A DNA stretch of 64,000 nt from CAZHGD01 sp964531735 (GTDB taxonomy: Bacteria > Armatimonadota > UBA10988), in assembly GCA_964531735.1 (NCBI GenBank), contig CAZHGD010000002.1, forward strand, positions 62,001 through 126,000, read 5' to 3'. This document shows positions 33,648 to 43,196 of this stretch, in pieces; the stretch's first letter is position 1; each line of letters opens with the position of its first letter. Under the pieces are notes generated by a model. It saw nothing but the letters and a program-made list of their open reading frames with translations. It was not told where the DNA came from and searched no databases. The translations under genes and the position numbers were made by a program.

Positions 33648-36600
33648 TCAGTTGGCCTCGGCCGCGCCAACCAGAACGAAGTGCGAGCCCGTGTCGGGTT
33701 CCTTCGATACCTCGATGCGCGTCGGGAAGCGTTCCTTCAGGGCGGTCAGGTGCGTGACGACCAGCACCAGGTCGTAGTGCTCGCGCACGGCGTGGATGGC
33801 CTCGACGAGCTGGTCGAGGCCGTCGTCATCCTGGGTGCCGAAGCCCTCGTCGATGATCAGCGTCCGCAGCCGAGCCCCGACGCGCCGGGTGAGCAACTGG
33901 CTGAGGGCCAGGCGGAGCGCGAAGTTGACGCGAAAGGCCTCGCCGCCGCTGTAGTTCTCATAGCTGCGGGTACCGAGCTCGTCGCTGATGTCGAGATCGA
34001 GCGTCTCGCGGTCACCGCCGCCTTGCAGCGGGCGCTGCAACCGCACCGAGAGGCTCATGCGGTAGCCGGTCAGCCGGCCGAGGAGCTCGTTGGCGACCTG
34101 CTCGATCTCGGGCACGGCGTTCTCGATGATCAGCGCCGGTATGCCGTCGCGGCCGAAGGCCGTCTGCAGGTGGTCCATCAACTCGCGGCGGTGGCGCACG
34201 TCCACCAGCCGAGCACGGGTGTCGGCCAACTCCTGTCGCCATCGCTCCTGGCGCGCAGTGGCCTCCTGCAACTGGCCACGCAGCTCGCGTTGCGCGGCCA
34301 TCTGGGCGGCCAGGTCGGTCACGGTCTCGGTGAGGTGCTCCATGCGCCGGCGTTCGGCAGGCGCGTCCAGCAGGTTGGCGGTCAGCTCCTCGCGCTCGCG
34401 CTCACGCTCGCGCAGGTTGCGCTCCCGGGTGGCGAGCCGTCCGGTGAGTACGGATACGCGCTGCACCAGGTCCGGCAGGCGCGCCGCGGCGTCCTCGATG
34501 CGCTGCCATTGCAGCGGGGCGCCGACCAGCTCGCGCCGCGCCTGGTCGAGGCGGCTGAGGTCGGCATCGCGCCACGTGATGGCCTCCAGCTCGATGTCAA
34601 CCTGCGCGAGGCGTTCGCGCTCTGCTTTGGCCACCGCGTGGTGGCGCAGCTTGTCCTCGAGTTCGGCCACCGCCGTGGTGGCACCGGGCAGGAAGGCCGC
34701 GGCTTCCAGGGCCTGCTTCTCGGCCTGCTCCAGCAGGACGCGCTCGCGCTCCACTTCGCGTCCCGCCGCCATGGCCCGGCGCAGCCCGGCCACCTGTTCG
34801 GGCAGGTAGTCCAGCGCCGCCATCTCGCGGCGCAGGCGCCGCAGGTCCTCGGCGTCCGGCCCGCCGTAGTCGCCCGCGCCCAGGCGGGCTTTCAGGTCGC
34901 GGGCCTGCTCCTCCACGCGCGCCCACTCGGCGGCAGCTTCGGTCGCCTCAGCCAACTGCTGCTCGGCCCGCGCCAGGTCGCGGGCCAACTTGACCGCGCG
35001 CAGCTCCTGCGCCGACAACTCGCGCAGGCGCTGTTCGAGTGCCGCCAGATCGTCCTTGAGTTGGCGGCCGGTCGCCTTGAGCTCGCGCTGTTCGCCGAGC
35101 AACTCCTCGCGGCGCAGAGCGAAGCGGTCGAGCACCGCGTCGCGGCGGTCGGCGGCCAGGACTTGGCCGCACACCGGGCACTGCCCGCCGCCACTGGTCA
35201 GGATGGCACGGTGCTGATCCAGGTCGGCCAGGCGCTCGTCGACCTGCGCGTGCAGCCCGCGGAGGCGTTCGAACTCCAGCTCCACGCCGGCCTTGCGCCG
35301 CTCCGTGGCGACGGCCAGTTGTTCCGCCTGCTCGGCGGCGGCCAGCGCCTCGCGCGCCTGGTCGAGCTGCTTGCGCAGATCTGCTTCGGCATCGGCGCGT
35401 TGACGCAAGCGGGTCCGTTGCTCGACGACCTGCTGCAACTGGGACTCGATGGCCAGGCGCGCGCGCTCCACGCGGCGCTCCGCCTCGCGGGCCTGCTCCT
35501 CCAGAGAGCGGAAGCGTGCTTCGTTGGCTTCGGCTTGTTGCAGTCGCTCGCGCAGGTGTTCCTGGGCCTCGATCTGCTGTCGGATGCGCTCGCGACGGGC
35601 GAGCACCGTCTCGGCCTCGGCCCGGCGGCCCTCGGCCTCCTGGATCTGCTCCTGCCATCGGCGCAGGTCGGCCTCGGCTTCGCGCGTCTGGGCCCGGATC
35701 TCCGTGGTCAGGCGGTGCTGCTCCGTGTCCAGCTCGCGGTAGCGCGACAGGGCTTGCTCCACCTGACCGCGCTCCGCGTCCAGGGCCGCGAGGCGCTGGC
35801 AAGCCGCACTGACCGCCTCGCGCTCGCTCAGCAAGGCTTCGGTCTCTGTCTGTTGCGCCTGGCCCTGCGCCAGCTCGCGGCGCAGCCCGTCGATCTCGGG
35901 TGCCAGTTCGCGGATGGCCGCCTGCGCGGCGTCAAGCCGCTGACGGCGCAGGGCATCCTCCGCCAAGGCCTCGCGGAGCGCGGCGAGTTCGGCCGTCTGG
36001 CTGCTGTGGCGGGCGCTCAGCTCGGCCAGCGAGACGGTCACCGCGTCCAGCTTCTGGCGCACCTCGTCGGCGTCGGCCAGTTGCTCCGACAGCGACGCGG
36101 CCAGCCGTTCGGAGGTGGCGATGTCCTGGTCAGCCGCCTGGAGTTTCTGTCGGGCCAGGTCTCGGAGCGCGTCGTAGCGCGACAGCCCGAGGATCTCGGT
36201 GAGCACTTGCTTGCGCTCGGCGGGCCGGCGACGGGTGAACTCGTCGTCGCGCCCCTGCTTCAGAAAGGCGCTGTTGACGAACGTGTCATGGTCCATTCGC
36301 AGCAGCGAGCGGATGCGCTGGTCGGTGGCCGCCGCTGTCGGCAGCGTCAGCACACGGTAGTCGGCGCGGTCGCTGTCCCACACGAACAGGTCCAGTTCCA
36401 GGCGTCCGCCGCGCCCCTGCACGTGGTAACCTCGCCGAACGCGGTACCGTTGCCCTTCGTGGTCGAAGTCGAGCACCACCCACATGTCGGTGGCACCGCT
36501 CCGCACCAACCCTTGGTGCGGCCGGCTGGTGCCGCCGGCCTTGCGCGCCTCGCCCCAGATGGCCCAGGTGATGGCATCCAGCAGGGCGGACTTGCCATGC

Positions 36601-36707
36601 CCATTGGACCCGGACAAGCACGCCATGGTGAAGTGGCTGAAGTCGAGTGCAGGCAGGTCGGTGCCGTAGGAGAGGAAGTTGTGCAGTTGCAGCCGAACGG
36701 GTACCAC
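33648..36707 (-). CDS. sbcC: SbcC/Rad50-type SMC-like ATPase
   Basis: A 1019-residue DNA-repair ATPase. N-terminal Walker A GSNGHGKSALLDAI, Q-loop region AFLKQGRDDEFT, two long coiled-coil arms (about 180-500 and 520-840) joined by a zinc hook CPVC (Cys510, Cys513), then the ABC signature NYSGGEAFRVNFALRLALS and Walker B TLIIDEGFGTQD. With the nuclease SbcD it opens hairpin and blocked DNA ends. No sbcD gene is in the window, so the partner must be elsewhere. GTG start with GGAGG 9 bases before. Own promoter at 36728-36756; the M20 and gdhA genes follow closely. Confidence 0.93.
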   Translation of the reverse strand: MVPVRLQLHNFLSYGTDLPALDFSHFTMACLSGSNGHGKSALLDAITWAIWGEARKAGGTSRPHQGLVRSGATDMWVVLDFDHEGQRYRVRRGYHVQGRGGRLELDLFVWDSDRADYRVLTLPTAAATDQRIRSLLRMDHDTFVNSAFLKQGRDDEFTRRRPAERKQVLTEILGLSRYDALRDLARQKLQAADQDIATSERLAASLSEQLADADEVRQKLDAVTVSLAELSARHSSQTAELAALREALAEDALRRQRLDAAQAAIRELAPEIDGLRRELAQGQAQQTETEALLSEREAVSAACQRLAALDAERGQVEQALSRYRELDTEQHRLTTEIRAQTREAEADLRRWQEQIQEAEGRRAEAETVLARRERIRQQIEAQEHLRERLQQAEANEARFRSLEEQAREAERRVERARLAIESQLQQVVEQRTRLRQRADAEADLRKQLDQAREALAAAEQAEQLAVATERRKAGVELEFERLRGLHAQVDERLADLDQHRAILTSGGGQCPVCGQVLAADRRDAVLDRFALRREELLGEQRELKATGRQLKDDLAALEQRLRELSAQELRAVKLARDLARAEQQLAEATEAAAEWARVEEQARDLKARLGAGDYGGPDAEDLRRLRREMAALDYLPEQVAGLRRAMAAGREVERERVLLEQAEKQALEAAAFLPGATTAVAELEDKLRHHAVAKAERERLAQVDIELEAITWRDADLSRLDQARRELVGAPLQWQRIEDAAARLPDLVQRVSVLTGRLATRERNLREREREREELTANLLDAPAERRRMEHLTETVTDLAAQMAAQRELRGQLQEATARQERWRQELADTRARLVDVRHRRELMDHLQTAFGRDGIPALIIENAVPEIEQVANELLGRLTGYRMSLSVRLQRPLQGGGDRETLDLDISDELGTRSYENYSGGEAFRVNFALRLALSQLLTRRVGARLRTLIIDEGFGTQDDDGLDQLVEAIHAVREHYDLVLVVTHLTALKERFPTRIEVSKEPDTGSHFVLVGAAEAN

Positions 36708-36727
36708 GTCCCGGCGCCTCCGGGCGG

Positions 36728-36756
36728 AGTCTACCCCGCGGTCCGGCCGCCGTCAA
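36728..36756 (-). promoter_or_regulatory. sbcC promoter
   Basis: Minus strand TTGACG (36756-36751), 17-base spacer, TAGACT (36733-36728), 21 bases before the GTG start at 36707. It lies in the short gap between ridA-like and sbcC genes. Confidence 0.65.
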
Positions 36757-36765
36757 CGCTGCGGC

Positions 36766-37164
36766 TCAACGGCGCGGACTGTAGGCGGTGCACTCGGCCT
36801 CGATCTTGATGCCGCCCCACAGCCCCGACTGGACGGTGATCCGCGTCGGGCGTGGCGGCGCGGGAAAGAACTCGGCATAGACCGCGCTATAGGCTTCGAA
36901 GTCGGCCATGTCGGCGAGGTGAACCGTGACCTTGACCACTTCGGTCAGCGACGCCCCGGCCAGGGCCAGCAGTTGCGCCAGGTGCGCGAAGACGAGCCGC
37001 GTCTCGTCCTCGATGGTGCCCAGTACGGCCTCCTGGCTGACCGGATCGACCGGCCCTTGGCCGGCCACGAAGACCCAGTCGCCCACGCGCAGGGCTTCGG
37101 AGTAGGGCCAGCGCTCGGGATCGGCGCCAGGCAGGAAGTAGGCTTCACGAGCGTGTTCGGTCAT
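36766..37164 (-). CDS. RidA/YjgF/UK114-family protein
   Basis: A 132-residue small trimeric enamine/imine deaminase-family protein. VGDWVFVAGQGPVDP (about 26-40), the helix LVFAHLAQLLALAGASLTEVVKV and the final IKIEAECTAY strand with its acidic residue are typical. The usual active-site Arg of strict RidA members, near the FPAPPRPTRITV segment, seems to be matched by Arg in PTR, but the following stretch is altered (SGLWGG), so it may be a non-canonical Rid subgroup. ATG at 37164 has GAGGG 8 bases upstream; ATG 37170 is also possible and overlaps the trmH stop. Co-transcribed with the methyltransferase. Confidence 0.87.
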   Translation of the reverse strand: MTEHAREAYFLPGADPERWPYSEALRVGDWVFVAGQGPVDPVSQEAVLGTIEDETRLVFAHLAQLLALAGASLTEVVKVTVHLADMADFEAYSAVYAEFFPAPPRPTRITVQSGLWGGIKIEAECTAYSPRR

Positions 37165-37166
37165 CG

Positions 37167-37706
37167 TCATCCCTCAGTCTGGGCCGGGTCGCCGGCGGCC
37201 CACACGTCCGCGAGGCGCAGTATGGCCACCCCGTAGGCCAGCGCCACGTTGAGCGACGGCTTACGTCCGTGGGTGCGCAGGTGGACCACTGCGTCGCTGG
37301 CGGCAACCACATCGCCCGGCACGCCGTCGGTCTCGTGCCCGACCACCAGCGCCAAGGGGAACCAGCTCCGGTCGACCACCGACAAGGGTTGGCTCGTCGG
37401 CGCCATCTCCAGCGAGACCACGCGGACACCGGCGGCGCGCAACTCGGCCAACGCTTCAAGCGGCTCCCACCGGTAGGTCCACGGCACGTCGTCAATCGTG
37501 CCGAGAGCCGTCTTGTCGATGCGCTCGCGCTGGTTGCCAGGATGTCCACAACCGCCGGTCAGGTACAGCCGCGACACGTTGGCCGCATCGGAGGCGCGGA
37601 ACATCGCGCCGATGTTGTACAGGCTGCGCACATGCACCGCCATGCCGATCAGCGGGTAGCGGTCGCGGGCCACCGACGGGTCGCGGTCCGGCTCAGGTGT
37701 GCGCAT
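37167..37706 (-). CDS. TrmH/SpoU-family RNA 2'-O-methyltransferase
   Basis: A 179-residue SPOUT methyltransferase that uses S-adenosylmethionine to methylate ribose in tRNA or rRNA. Motif 1 VRSLYNIGAMFRASDA, motif 2 LALVVGHETDGVP and motif 3 SLNVALAYGVAILRL, which forms the trefoil knot. No N-terminal RNA-binding extension. Which RNA it modifies cannot be told. It heads the leftward pair with the RidA-like gene, whose start overlaps its stop. The N-terminal 15 residues are weakly supported and the start may be internal. Confidence 0.9.
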   Translation of the reverse strand: MRTPEPDRDPSVARDRYPLIGMAVHVRSLYNIGAMFRASDAANVSRLYLTGGCGHPGNQRERIDKTALGTIDDVPWTYRWEPLEALAELRAAGVRVVSLEMAPTSQPLSVVDRSWFPLALVVGHETDGVPGDVVAASDAVVHLRTHGRKPSLNVALAYGVAILRLADVWAAGDPAQTEG

Positions 37707-37846
37707 CGGGTGTCCGGTCGGCCGGCGGGAAGCAGTTCATCTGGCGGCTGGGCTCCATCTTGCGGTGGCTTGGCGCACCGGCGGCGAGGTCCTTCGTGAG
37801 AGGGCACGACGCTCGCACGCCGAAAGTCAGTCCAGGAGACCAACCC

Positions 37847-40800
37847 GTGCTGCTGCCCAGCCTCCTTCTGCTGCTGCCGCTGATCGCGGCGGAGCCGCGC
37901 GACGAGACGCCGCGGCCGGATCTCGAGCGCGTCGGCTGGGTTTCGCTGAACGGGGCGTGGGACTTCTGCTTCGACCCGGACGGCACGGGTGCGGCCCGTG
38001 AGCTGATGCGGCCGGGCGCCGGCGGCTTCGACCAGCGGATCGTGGTGCCGTTCCCATGGGAGAGTGCGCTCAGTGGCATCCAGGCGCCCACGGCCCGGGG
38101 CGTCGCCTGGTACCGCCGGAGCTTCAGCACGCCGACGCGCCGCCCGAGCGACCGACTGTACCTCTGCTTCGGCGCCGTCGACCAGAGCTGCCGTGTGTGG
38201 GTCAACGGCCGTGAGGTGGGCGGCCACGCCGGCGGCTACACGCCGTTCCGCCTCGACATCAGCGAGGCCCTGGCGTCGCGCGAGAACCAGGTGGTGGTGC
38301 GCGTGCTCGATGAGACCGATCCCCATCTGCCCACCGGGAAGCAGGTGGGCTGGTACACCACGACCAGCGGTATCTGGCAGCCGGTGTGGCTCGAGACGGC
38401 GCCGGTGACGCACGTGACCGGACTGGCCGTGGAGGCCGCGTTGGCGCCCACGCAGGCGACGCTGACCGCGTCGGTCTGGGCCGGGCAGGCTGGTCCGGCG
38501 ACGCTGCGCGTCACCTCGGTCGATGGCAGCTTCGCGCCGGTCGAAGCGCGCCACGAGCTGACCCGCGGGTCCAACGCCGTTCGGCTGGTGGTGCCCGTGC
38601 CCAACGGCCGCCTGTGGACACCCGAGTCGCCACAGCTCTACGACTACCAGTTGACGCTCGACAGCGCCGCGGGGCAGGATAGCGTCCGCAGCTACTTCGG
38701 CCTGCGCACCGTGTCGACCGCACCGGCGCCCGGCGGCGAGCACAGCCTGATCCTGCTCAACGGGCGGCCGGTCTATCTGCGTGGCGCCCTGCACCAGTTG
38801 TTCAACCCCGAGGGCATCTATACGTTCGCGAGCGACCAGGCGATCCGCAACGACATCGAGCTGGCCAAGGGCCTCGGCTGGAACTTCCTGCGCCTGCACA
38901 TCAAGCTGGCCGACCCGCGGCTGCTCTACTGGGCGGACCGCCTGGGCATCCTGCTGATGGCCGACCTGCCCTGCACGGCGCAGTACTCGCCGCGGGCCCG
39001 CGACGCCTGGGAGGCTCAGCTCCATGAGGCCATCGCGCGCGACCGCTCGCATCCCAGCCTGATCGCGTGGTGCCTGTTCAACGAGACCTGGGGCCTGGGC
39101 GGCGAGGGCTACCAGCGCGACCGCAGTGCCCAGCGTTGGGTTCAGGGCATGTTCGCGCTGGCCAAGCGACTCGACTGGACCCGGCTGGTCGAGGACAACT
39201 CGCCCTGCCTCTACGATCATGTCGTCACCGACCTGAACACCTGGCACTTCTACATCGACGACCATGCGGCGGCCTCTCGCCATCTCCAGCAGGTGGCCGC
39301 CGAGACGCGCGCCGGCAGTGGCTTCAACTTCTGTCCCGGCTTCACGCAGGGCAAGCAACCGCTGCTCAACAGCGAGTACGGGGCCGTCGGCGCCGGCAGC
39401 GGCGACCGCGATGTCTCGTGGGGCTTCAAGTACCTGACCACGCTGCTGCGGGCGGAGCCGAAGTGCCAGGGCTACGTCTACACCGAGCACTGTGACATCG
39501 AATGGGAGCACAATGGGCTGCTGTGCTACGACCGCACGCCCAAGGTCAGTGGCTATGATGCGTTCGTGCCGCAGATGACTTGGGCCGACCTGCAGGGCCC
39601 GGACTTCATCGGCGCCGAAGGTCCGCCGGTACTGCGGGTCCAGCCGGGCGGACGAGTCTCCATTCGGCCGTTCCTCAGCCACTACTCCGAGCGCCCTGGG
39701 CCGGTGCGGATCCGCTACACGGTCGTCGGCTGGGACAACCTGGGCCGGCCGGTCTCCGGGCCTGGACGGCCGGGCCCGCTGCCGCCGGCCCAGGAGGGTA
39801 TGGTCAGTGCCACCTGGGCGCCGGCGACGGTCACCTGGCAGCAGCCGATCGTGATCGACGCGCTGCCGCCGCGCCTGGCACTGGGGGCGCTGACGGTGGA
39901 ACTGCTGGCGGGCGGCGAGCGGTTGGCCGCCAACTACGTCAACCTGGTCTGCACCGGCAACGTCCCGGCGCCGACCGGCGAAGCGCTCGACGATCGCACG
40001 GTGGCGCTCCGCTTCCGGCCAGGCGCCGTGGCCGACTTCACCGCCCCGGAGGCCCCTCAGTTGCTGGCTGACCTCGGGCGCGACAAGCTGTGCGCGACCG
40101 GCCGGCCGTCCTTCACCTACCACCTGCGACTGCCGCCGATCCTGCGTGGCACGGCCTTCGACGAGCTGGCGCTGGTCGTGGAGGCGGGTGCACGCGGCGG
40201 CGCCGCGAAGCTGGACTGGCCAGCACGGCGCAACCCACTGGACTACCCGCAGACGAAGGCCCGACGCGCCACGCCCTCCGCGCTGCGGGCGACGTTCGAA
40301 GGCGCCGTGCTGGGCACGGTGCCGCTGGCCGACGACTTCGCCGACAGCCGTGGCGTGCTGTCGCACCTGACGGGGTGGCATCACGGGAGCCATGGTGCCC
40401 GCGTCGAGATGCGGCTGTCGCTGCGCGAGAACCCGGCCCTGGTGGCGCGGCTGAGCCGTGGCGAGACGCTCAAGCTCACCTTGGAGGTGCCCTCGGAGGC
40501 GCCTCAGGCCAACGGGCTGTCACTCTATGGTGAGACCATGGGCCGCTACCCGCTGCCGCCCACCATCCTGCTCACGGCGACCCGGCTGCCGGTGGCCGCC
40601 GGGTGGACCACCACCGAGCCGGTAACCTGCGATGAGCTGTCGGCGCGGCGCGAGCGCGTGGTGCCCGCGGCCGACGAAGGAGGTTCGGCCTGGCGCTACA
40701 CGATCCACCGTCCGCTGGCGGGGTGGGAGAGCGAGGGCTTCGATGATTCGGCGTGGGCCGAGGGCAAAGGCGGCTTTGGCGCCGAAGGCACTCCCGGCGC

Positions 40801-41110
40801 GGTGATCGGAACGACTTGGCGCACGGCCGACATCTGGCTTCGCAAGCGCTTCCGGCTGGAGCGCGAACTGGACGCGCGCGCCGTGGCCATCCTGCGCTAC
40901 TACCACGATGAGGACGTGGAGATCTACCTCAACGGTGAACTGCTGCTCTCGCGGACCGGCTACACCACCGCTTACCGCGAGGATGTCCTGCCATCGTCGA
41001 TCAGCCGGCGCCTGCGCGCCGGCGAGAACACGTTCGCCGTGCACTGCCGCCAGACGATGGGCGGCCAGAACGTCGACCTCGGCCTGTCCGTACTGCGCGC
41101 GGCGCCGTGA
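37847..41110 (+). CDS. Secreted GH2-family glycoside hydrolase
   Basis: A 1087-residue enzyme starting at GTG 37847, chosen because AGGAG stands 8 bases upstream and a signal peptide follows directly (LLPSLLLLLPLIAA). Domains: GH2 sugar-binding beta sandwich (about 25-195), Ig-like domain (200-305), TIM barrel (310-590), further beta domains, and a C-terminal jelly roll (about 930-1087). Acid/base Glu413 in LFNETWGL and nucleophile Glu510 in LNSEYGA are both present. Activity could be beta-galactosidase, beta-mannosidase or beta-glucuronidase type. Convergent with the next gene, 18 bases between stops; divergent from trmH across 140 bases with no obvious promoter. Confidence 0.9.
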   Translation: MLLPSLLLLLPLIAAEPRDETPRPDLERVGWVSLNGAWDFCFDPDGTGAARELMRPGAGGFDQRIVVPFPWESALSGIQAPTARGVAWYRRSFSTPTRRPSDRLYLCFGAVDQSCRVWVNGREVGGHAGGYTPFRLDISEALASRENQVVVRVLDETDPHLPTGKQVGWYTTTSGIWQPVWLETAPVTHVTGLAVEAALAPTQATLTASVWAGQAGPATLRVTSVDGSFAPVEARHELTRGSNAVRLVVPVPNGRLWTPESPQLYDYQLTLDSAAGQDSVRSYFGLRTVSTAPAPGGEHSLILLNGRPVYLRGALHQLFNPEGIYTFASDQAIRNDIELAKGLGWNFLRLHIKLADPRLLYWADRLGILLMADLPCTAQYSPRARDAWEAQLHEAIARDRSHPSLIAWCLFNETWGLGGEGYQRDRSAQRWVQGMFALAKRLDWTRLVEDNSPCLYDHVVTDLNTWHFYIDDHAAASRHLQQVAAETRAGSGFNFCPGFTQGKQPLLNSEYGAVGAGSGDRDVSWGFKYLTTLLRAEPKCQGYVYTEHCDIEWEHNGLLCYDRTPKVSGYDAFVPQMTWADLQGPDFIGAEGPPVLRVQPGGRVSIRPFLSHYSERPGPVRIRYTVVGWDNLGRPVSGPGRPGPLPPAQEGMVSATWAPATVTWQQPIVIDALPPRLALGALTVELLAGGERLAANYVNLVCTGNVPAPTGEALDDRTVALRFRPGAVADFTAPEAPQLLADLGRDKLCATGRPSFTYHLRLPPILRGTAFDELALVVEAGARGGAAKLDWPARRNPLDYPQTKARRATPSALRATFEGAVLGTVPLADDFADSRGVLSHLTGWHHGSHGARVEMRLSLRENPALVARLSRGETLKLTLEVPSEAPQANGLSLYGETMGRYPLPPTILLTATRLPVAAGWTTTEPVTCDELSARRERVVPAADEGGSAWRYTIHRPLAGWESEGFDDSAWAEGKGGFGAEGTPGAVIGTTWRTADIWLRKRFRLERELDARAVAILRYYHDEDVEIYLNGELLLSRTGYTTAYREDVLPSSISRRLRAGENTFAVHCRQTMGGQNVDLGLSVLRAAP

Positions 41111-41128
41111 GGCCGCTGGCCAACCGGG

Positions 41129-43150
41129 TCAGCGCCCGGCGAGCGCCTTGACCGCAGCGGCGCCCGTGAAGATGACCGGTGCGTCGCCCGCCACCGCACC
41201 GTTCGGCGAGCCCCACAGGTTGTACGAGTTGCAGCCCTCGGGAGCGCGGAAGCCGCTCCCCCAGCCGACGCCCACGAAGCCCTGCGGGCCGGTCATGACC
41301 AGCACCGGGTTGGCCGACTTGGCGCTGCCGACCGGCTTGGCGCCGGCGGTCAGGGCGGTGATGCCGGCGATGGCCACCAGACCGGGCTTGGCCTCCAGGT
41401 TGCGGCGGATCAGCCCGTAGCGCTCGTTGGGGTCAGTGCCGTCCAGCGCCTCGTTCCAGAACAGCAGGCCACCGTAGCCGCGCGCGAGGGCCGCACAGCG
41501 GGCCAGTTCCACCGCCTGCCCGGACAGGCTCTCGCTCACCGCACTGGTGCGGACCGCGGCGCCGCTGAGCCAAGGCGCCGGGAATGGGCGCTGGGTGGCG
41601 GTGGCCCACTCGCGATAGGCGCGCAGCGACTTCAGCATCTGCTCCGAGGGCCGCTGATCGCCGGTCAGGTGCGGGAAAGCGTGCCGCGAGCGGGTTACCG
41701 CCAGACCCAGGTGGTCGATCCCAGGCGTGTCGCCATAGACCAGCACCGCCGCAAAGCCGCGCTCGAATCCCAGCAAGCCACCGTTGGCCACCTCGGTCTT
41801 GCGCCCGCCGCCGCGCACCGTCCGGGCAAGCCGGTCCAGCAGGGCGCGATAGGCGAACGGTTGCGGCTCGGGCGGCCAGAAGCGGCCGACGTTGGGCGCG
41901 CGCCAAAAGTCCCAGCCCATGACCTGGTCGCCACCGTGCTGGGCCGCTTCGCCCACGAAGGCGATGAAGCCGGTGCCGACTGCACCGAGGCCGCCCGCCA
42001 GCGCCCAGCCCGGCGGGTCACAGGCCGAGACCACCACCGGCAGGCCGACCTGCTTGGCCAGTTGGAGGACGCGGTCGAACGGCGCCCAGTTGCGCTGCCC
42101 CTGCTGCGGTTCCACCTCGGCCCAGCGCAACTCGTAGCGCACGCAGGCCACGCCGGCCCGTTGGAGCATCCGGTACATCTGGAGGTCGTACCAGGCGTCG
42201 TTCCTGACCTCAGGGGCGCGGACCGTCACGCCGACCAGCCGACCGGCGTCGGGCACGGCCGGTAGTCGGGCGAACCGCGCGGTGGCGTAGCGCTTGCCGC
42301 CGCCGGCGCTGACGCTGGCGCGCACGGTGTAGTAGCCAAACGGCTCGGGCGGATTGAACTCGACGGGTAGGCGGGTGGCTTCACCGCTGCTCGTCTTGAC
42401 CGTCGTGTTGCCGCGGCCCACATTGCGTTCGCCGGCATCGGTGACCTGGTATTCGATGGTGGCGTTGACAGCCTCGTTGCTGATGCCGTTGACGATCAGC
42501 TCCGGCTTGGGCGTCTCATCGCCCACGAATAGCCCGTCGAGGCGGCCGGGGATGATGTCGATCATGCCGACCTGCTTCGGGTTCAGCTCGTGGTTGGCCA
42601 CCAGATTGCTGAAGTCGAGCGCGCCTTGGTCCTTGCCGCCGGGCCCCTGCCGGATGGTCAGGCCCTCGACGCGCAGGCCGCCGCCGCCCTCCAGCGTGTC
42701 GACCTTCGCTTCCTTGCCGTCCTTCAGGAAGGTCGGCGTGATGGCCCGAATGGCCCAGCCGGTCTCTTTCAGCGGGCTGTCGGCTTTGCACTCGTAGAGC
42801 TGCCCGCTCACGCCATCGCGCACGAGCAGGCCGACCACTTGCCCGCCGCCGTCACAGCGCGCGGTCAGCTCGAAGTTCCAGGGCTTCTGGCGGAGGCGCA
42901 GGCGGCAGAGCGCGACGACCACCCCGTCGGCCTGCGTCAGGCGATAGCTGATCCGCATGACGCGCTTGTCGCCGGCCACCTGCTTCACCTCGGCCTCGGC
43001 GCCGATCGTCACCAGGTCCCAGCCGGCCGGGCGTCCGTCTGGTGCGGGTGTGGCGAAGTTGTCGAGCACCTGCGGTGCGGGCACGGCCAGAGCGCGGCCG
43101 GCCAGCAGCGACAGCAGGCAGAGCGAGACGGTCCACCGTAGCGCTTTCAT
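41129..43150 (-). CDS. Secreted barrel protein with family-A glycosidase pattern but missing catalytic Glu
   Basis: A 673-residue secreted protein: signal peptide to about residue 22 (CLLSLLAGRALA), an N-terminal carbohydrate-binding-like domain (about 25-190), a beta sandwich (195-300) and a TIM barrel (about 305-590). The barrel reads like GH39/GH-A enzymes (RYELRWAEVEPQQG, FDRVLQLAKQVGLPVVV) yet the acid/base motif expected as W-x-x-W-N-E-P-N is WDFWRAPN (Arg417-Ala418 in place of Asn-Glu) and the nucleophile strand is PWLSGAA (526-532) without Glu. Probably a non-catalytic sugar-binding pseudoenzyme. Its promoter's -10 ends 7 bases before the ATG, implying a leaderless mRNA. Confidence 0.8.
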   Translation of the reverse strand: MKALRWTVSLCLLSLLAGRALAVPAPQVLDNFATPAPDGRPAGWDLVTIGAEAEVKQVAGDKRVMRISYRLTQADGVVVALCRLRLRQKPWNFELTARCDGGGQVVGLLVRDGVSGQLYECKADSPLKETGWAIRAITPTFLKDGKEAKVDTLEGGGGLRVEGLTIRQGPGGKDQGALDFSNLVANHELNPKQVGMIDIIPGRLDGLFVGDETPKPELIVNGISNEAVNATIEYQVTDAGERNVGRGNTTVKTSSGEATRLPVEFNPPEPFGYYTVRASVSAGGGKRYATARFARLPAVPDAGRLVGVTVRAPEVRNDAWYDLQMYRMLQRAGVACVRYELRWAEVEPQQGQRNWAPFDRVLQLAKQVGLPVVVSACDPPGWALAGGLGAVGTGFIAFVGEAAQHGGDQVMGWDFWRAPNVGRFWPPEPQPFAYRALLDRLARTVRGGGRKTEVANGGLLGFERGFAAVLVYGDTPGIDHLGLAVTRSRHAFPHLTGDQRPSEQMLKSLRAYREWATATQRPFPAPWLSGAAVRTSAVSESLSGQAVELARCAALARGYGGLLFWNEALDGTDPNERYGLIRRNLEAKPGLVAIAGITALTAGAKPVGSAKSANPVLVMTGPQGFVGVGWGSGFRAPEGCNSYNLWGSPNGAVAGDAPVIFTGAAAVKALAGR

Positions 43151-43157
43151 GCGGCAG

Positions 43158-43187
43158 ACGCTACCACCGCCGCGGCGACGGTGTCAA
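43158..43187 (-). promoter_or_regulatory. Promoter giving a leaderless transcript
   Basis: Minus strand TTGACA (43187-43182), 18-base spacer, TAGCGT (43163-43158). The ATG begins at 43150, so transcription would start at or next to the initiation codon; no ribosome site exists in between. Confidence 0.6.
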
Positions 43188-43196
43188 GCCGTCTGC

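Noticed and set aside
33681..36809. A 1042-codon plus-strand frame opposite sbcC
   Set aside because: sbcC motifs (Walker A, CPVC hook, signature, Walker B) fix the minus strand as coding; the plus translation is Leu/Ala/Gln-rich mirror of coiled coil.
37649..40393. A 914-codon minus-strand frame opposite the GH2 gene
   Set aside because: GH2 catalytic motifs, signal peptide and AGGAG support only the plus frame.
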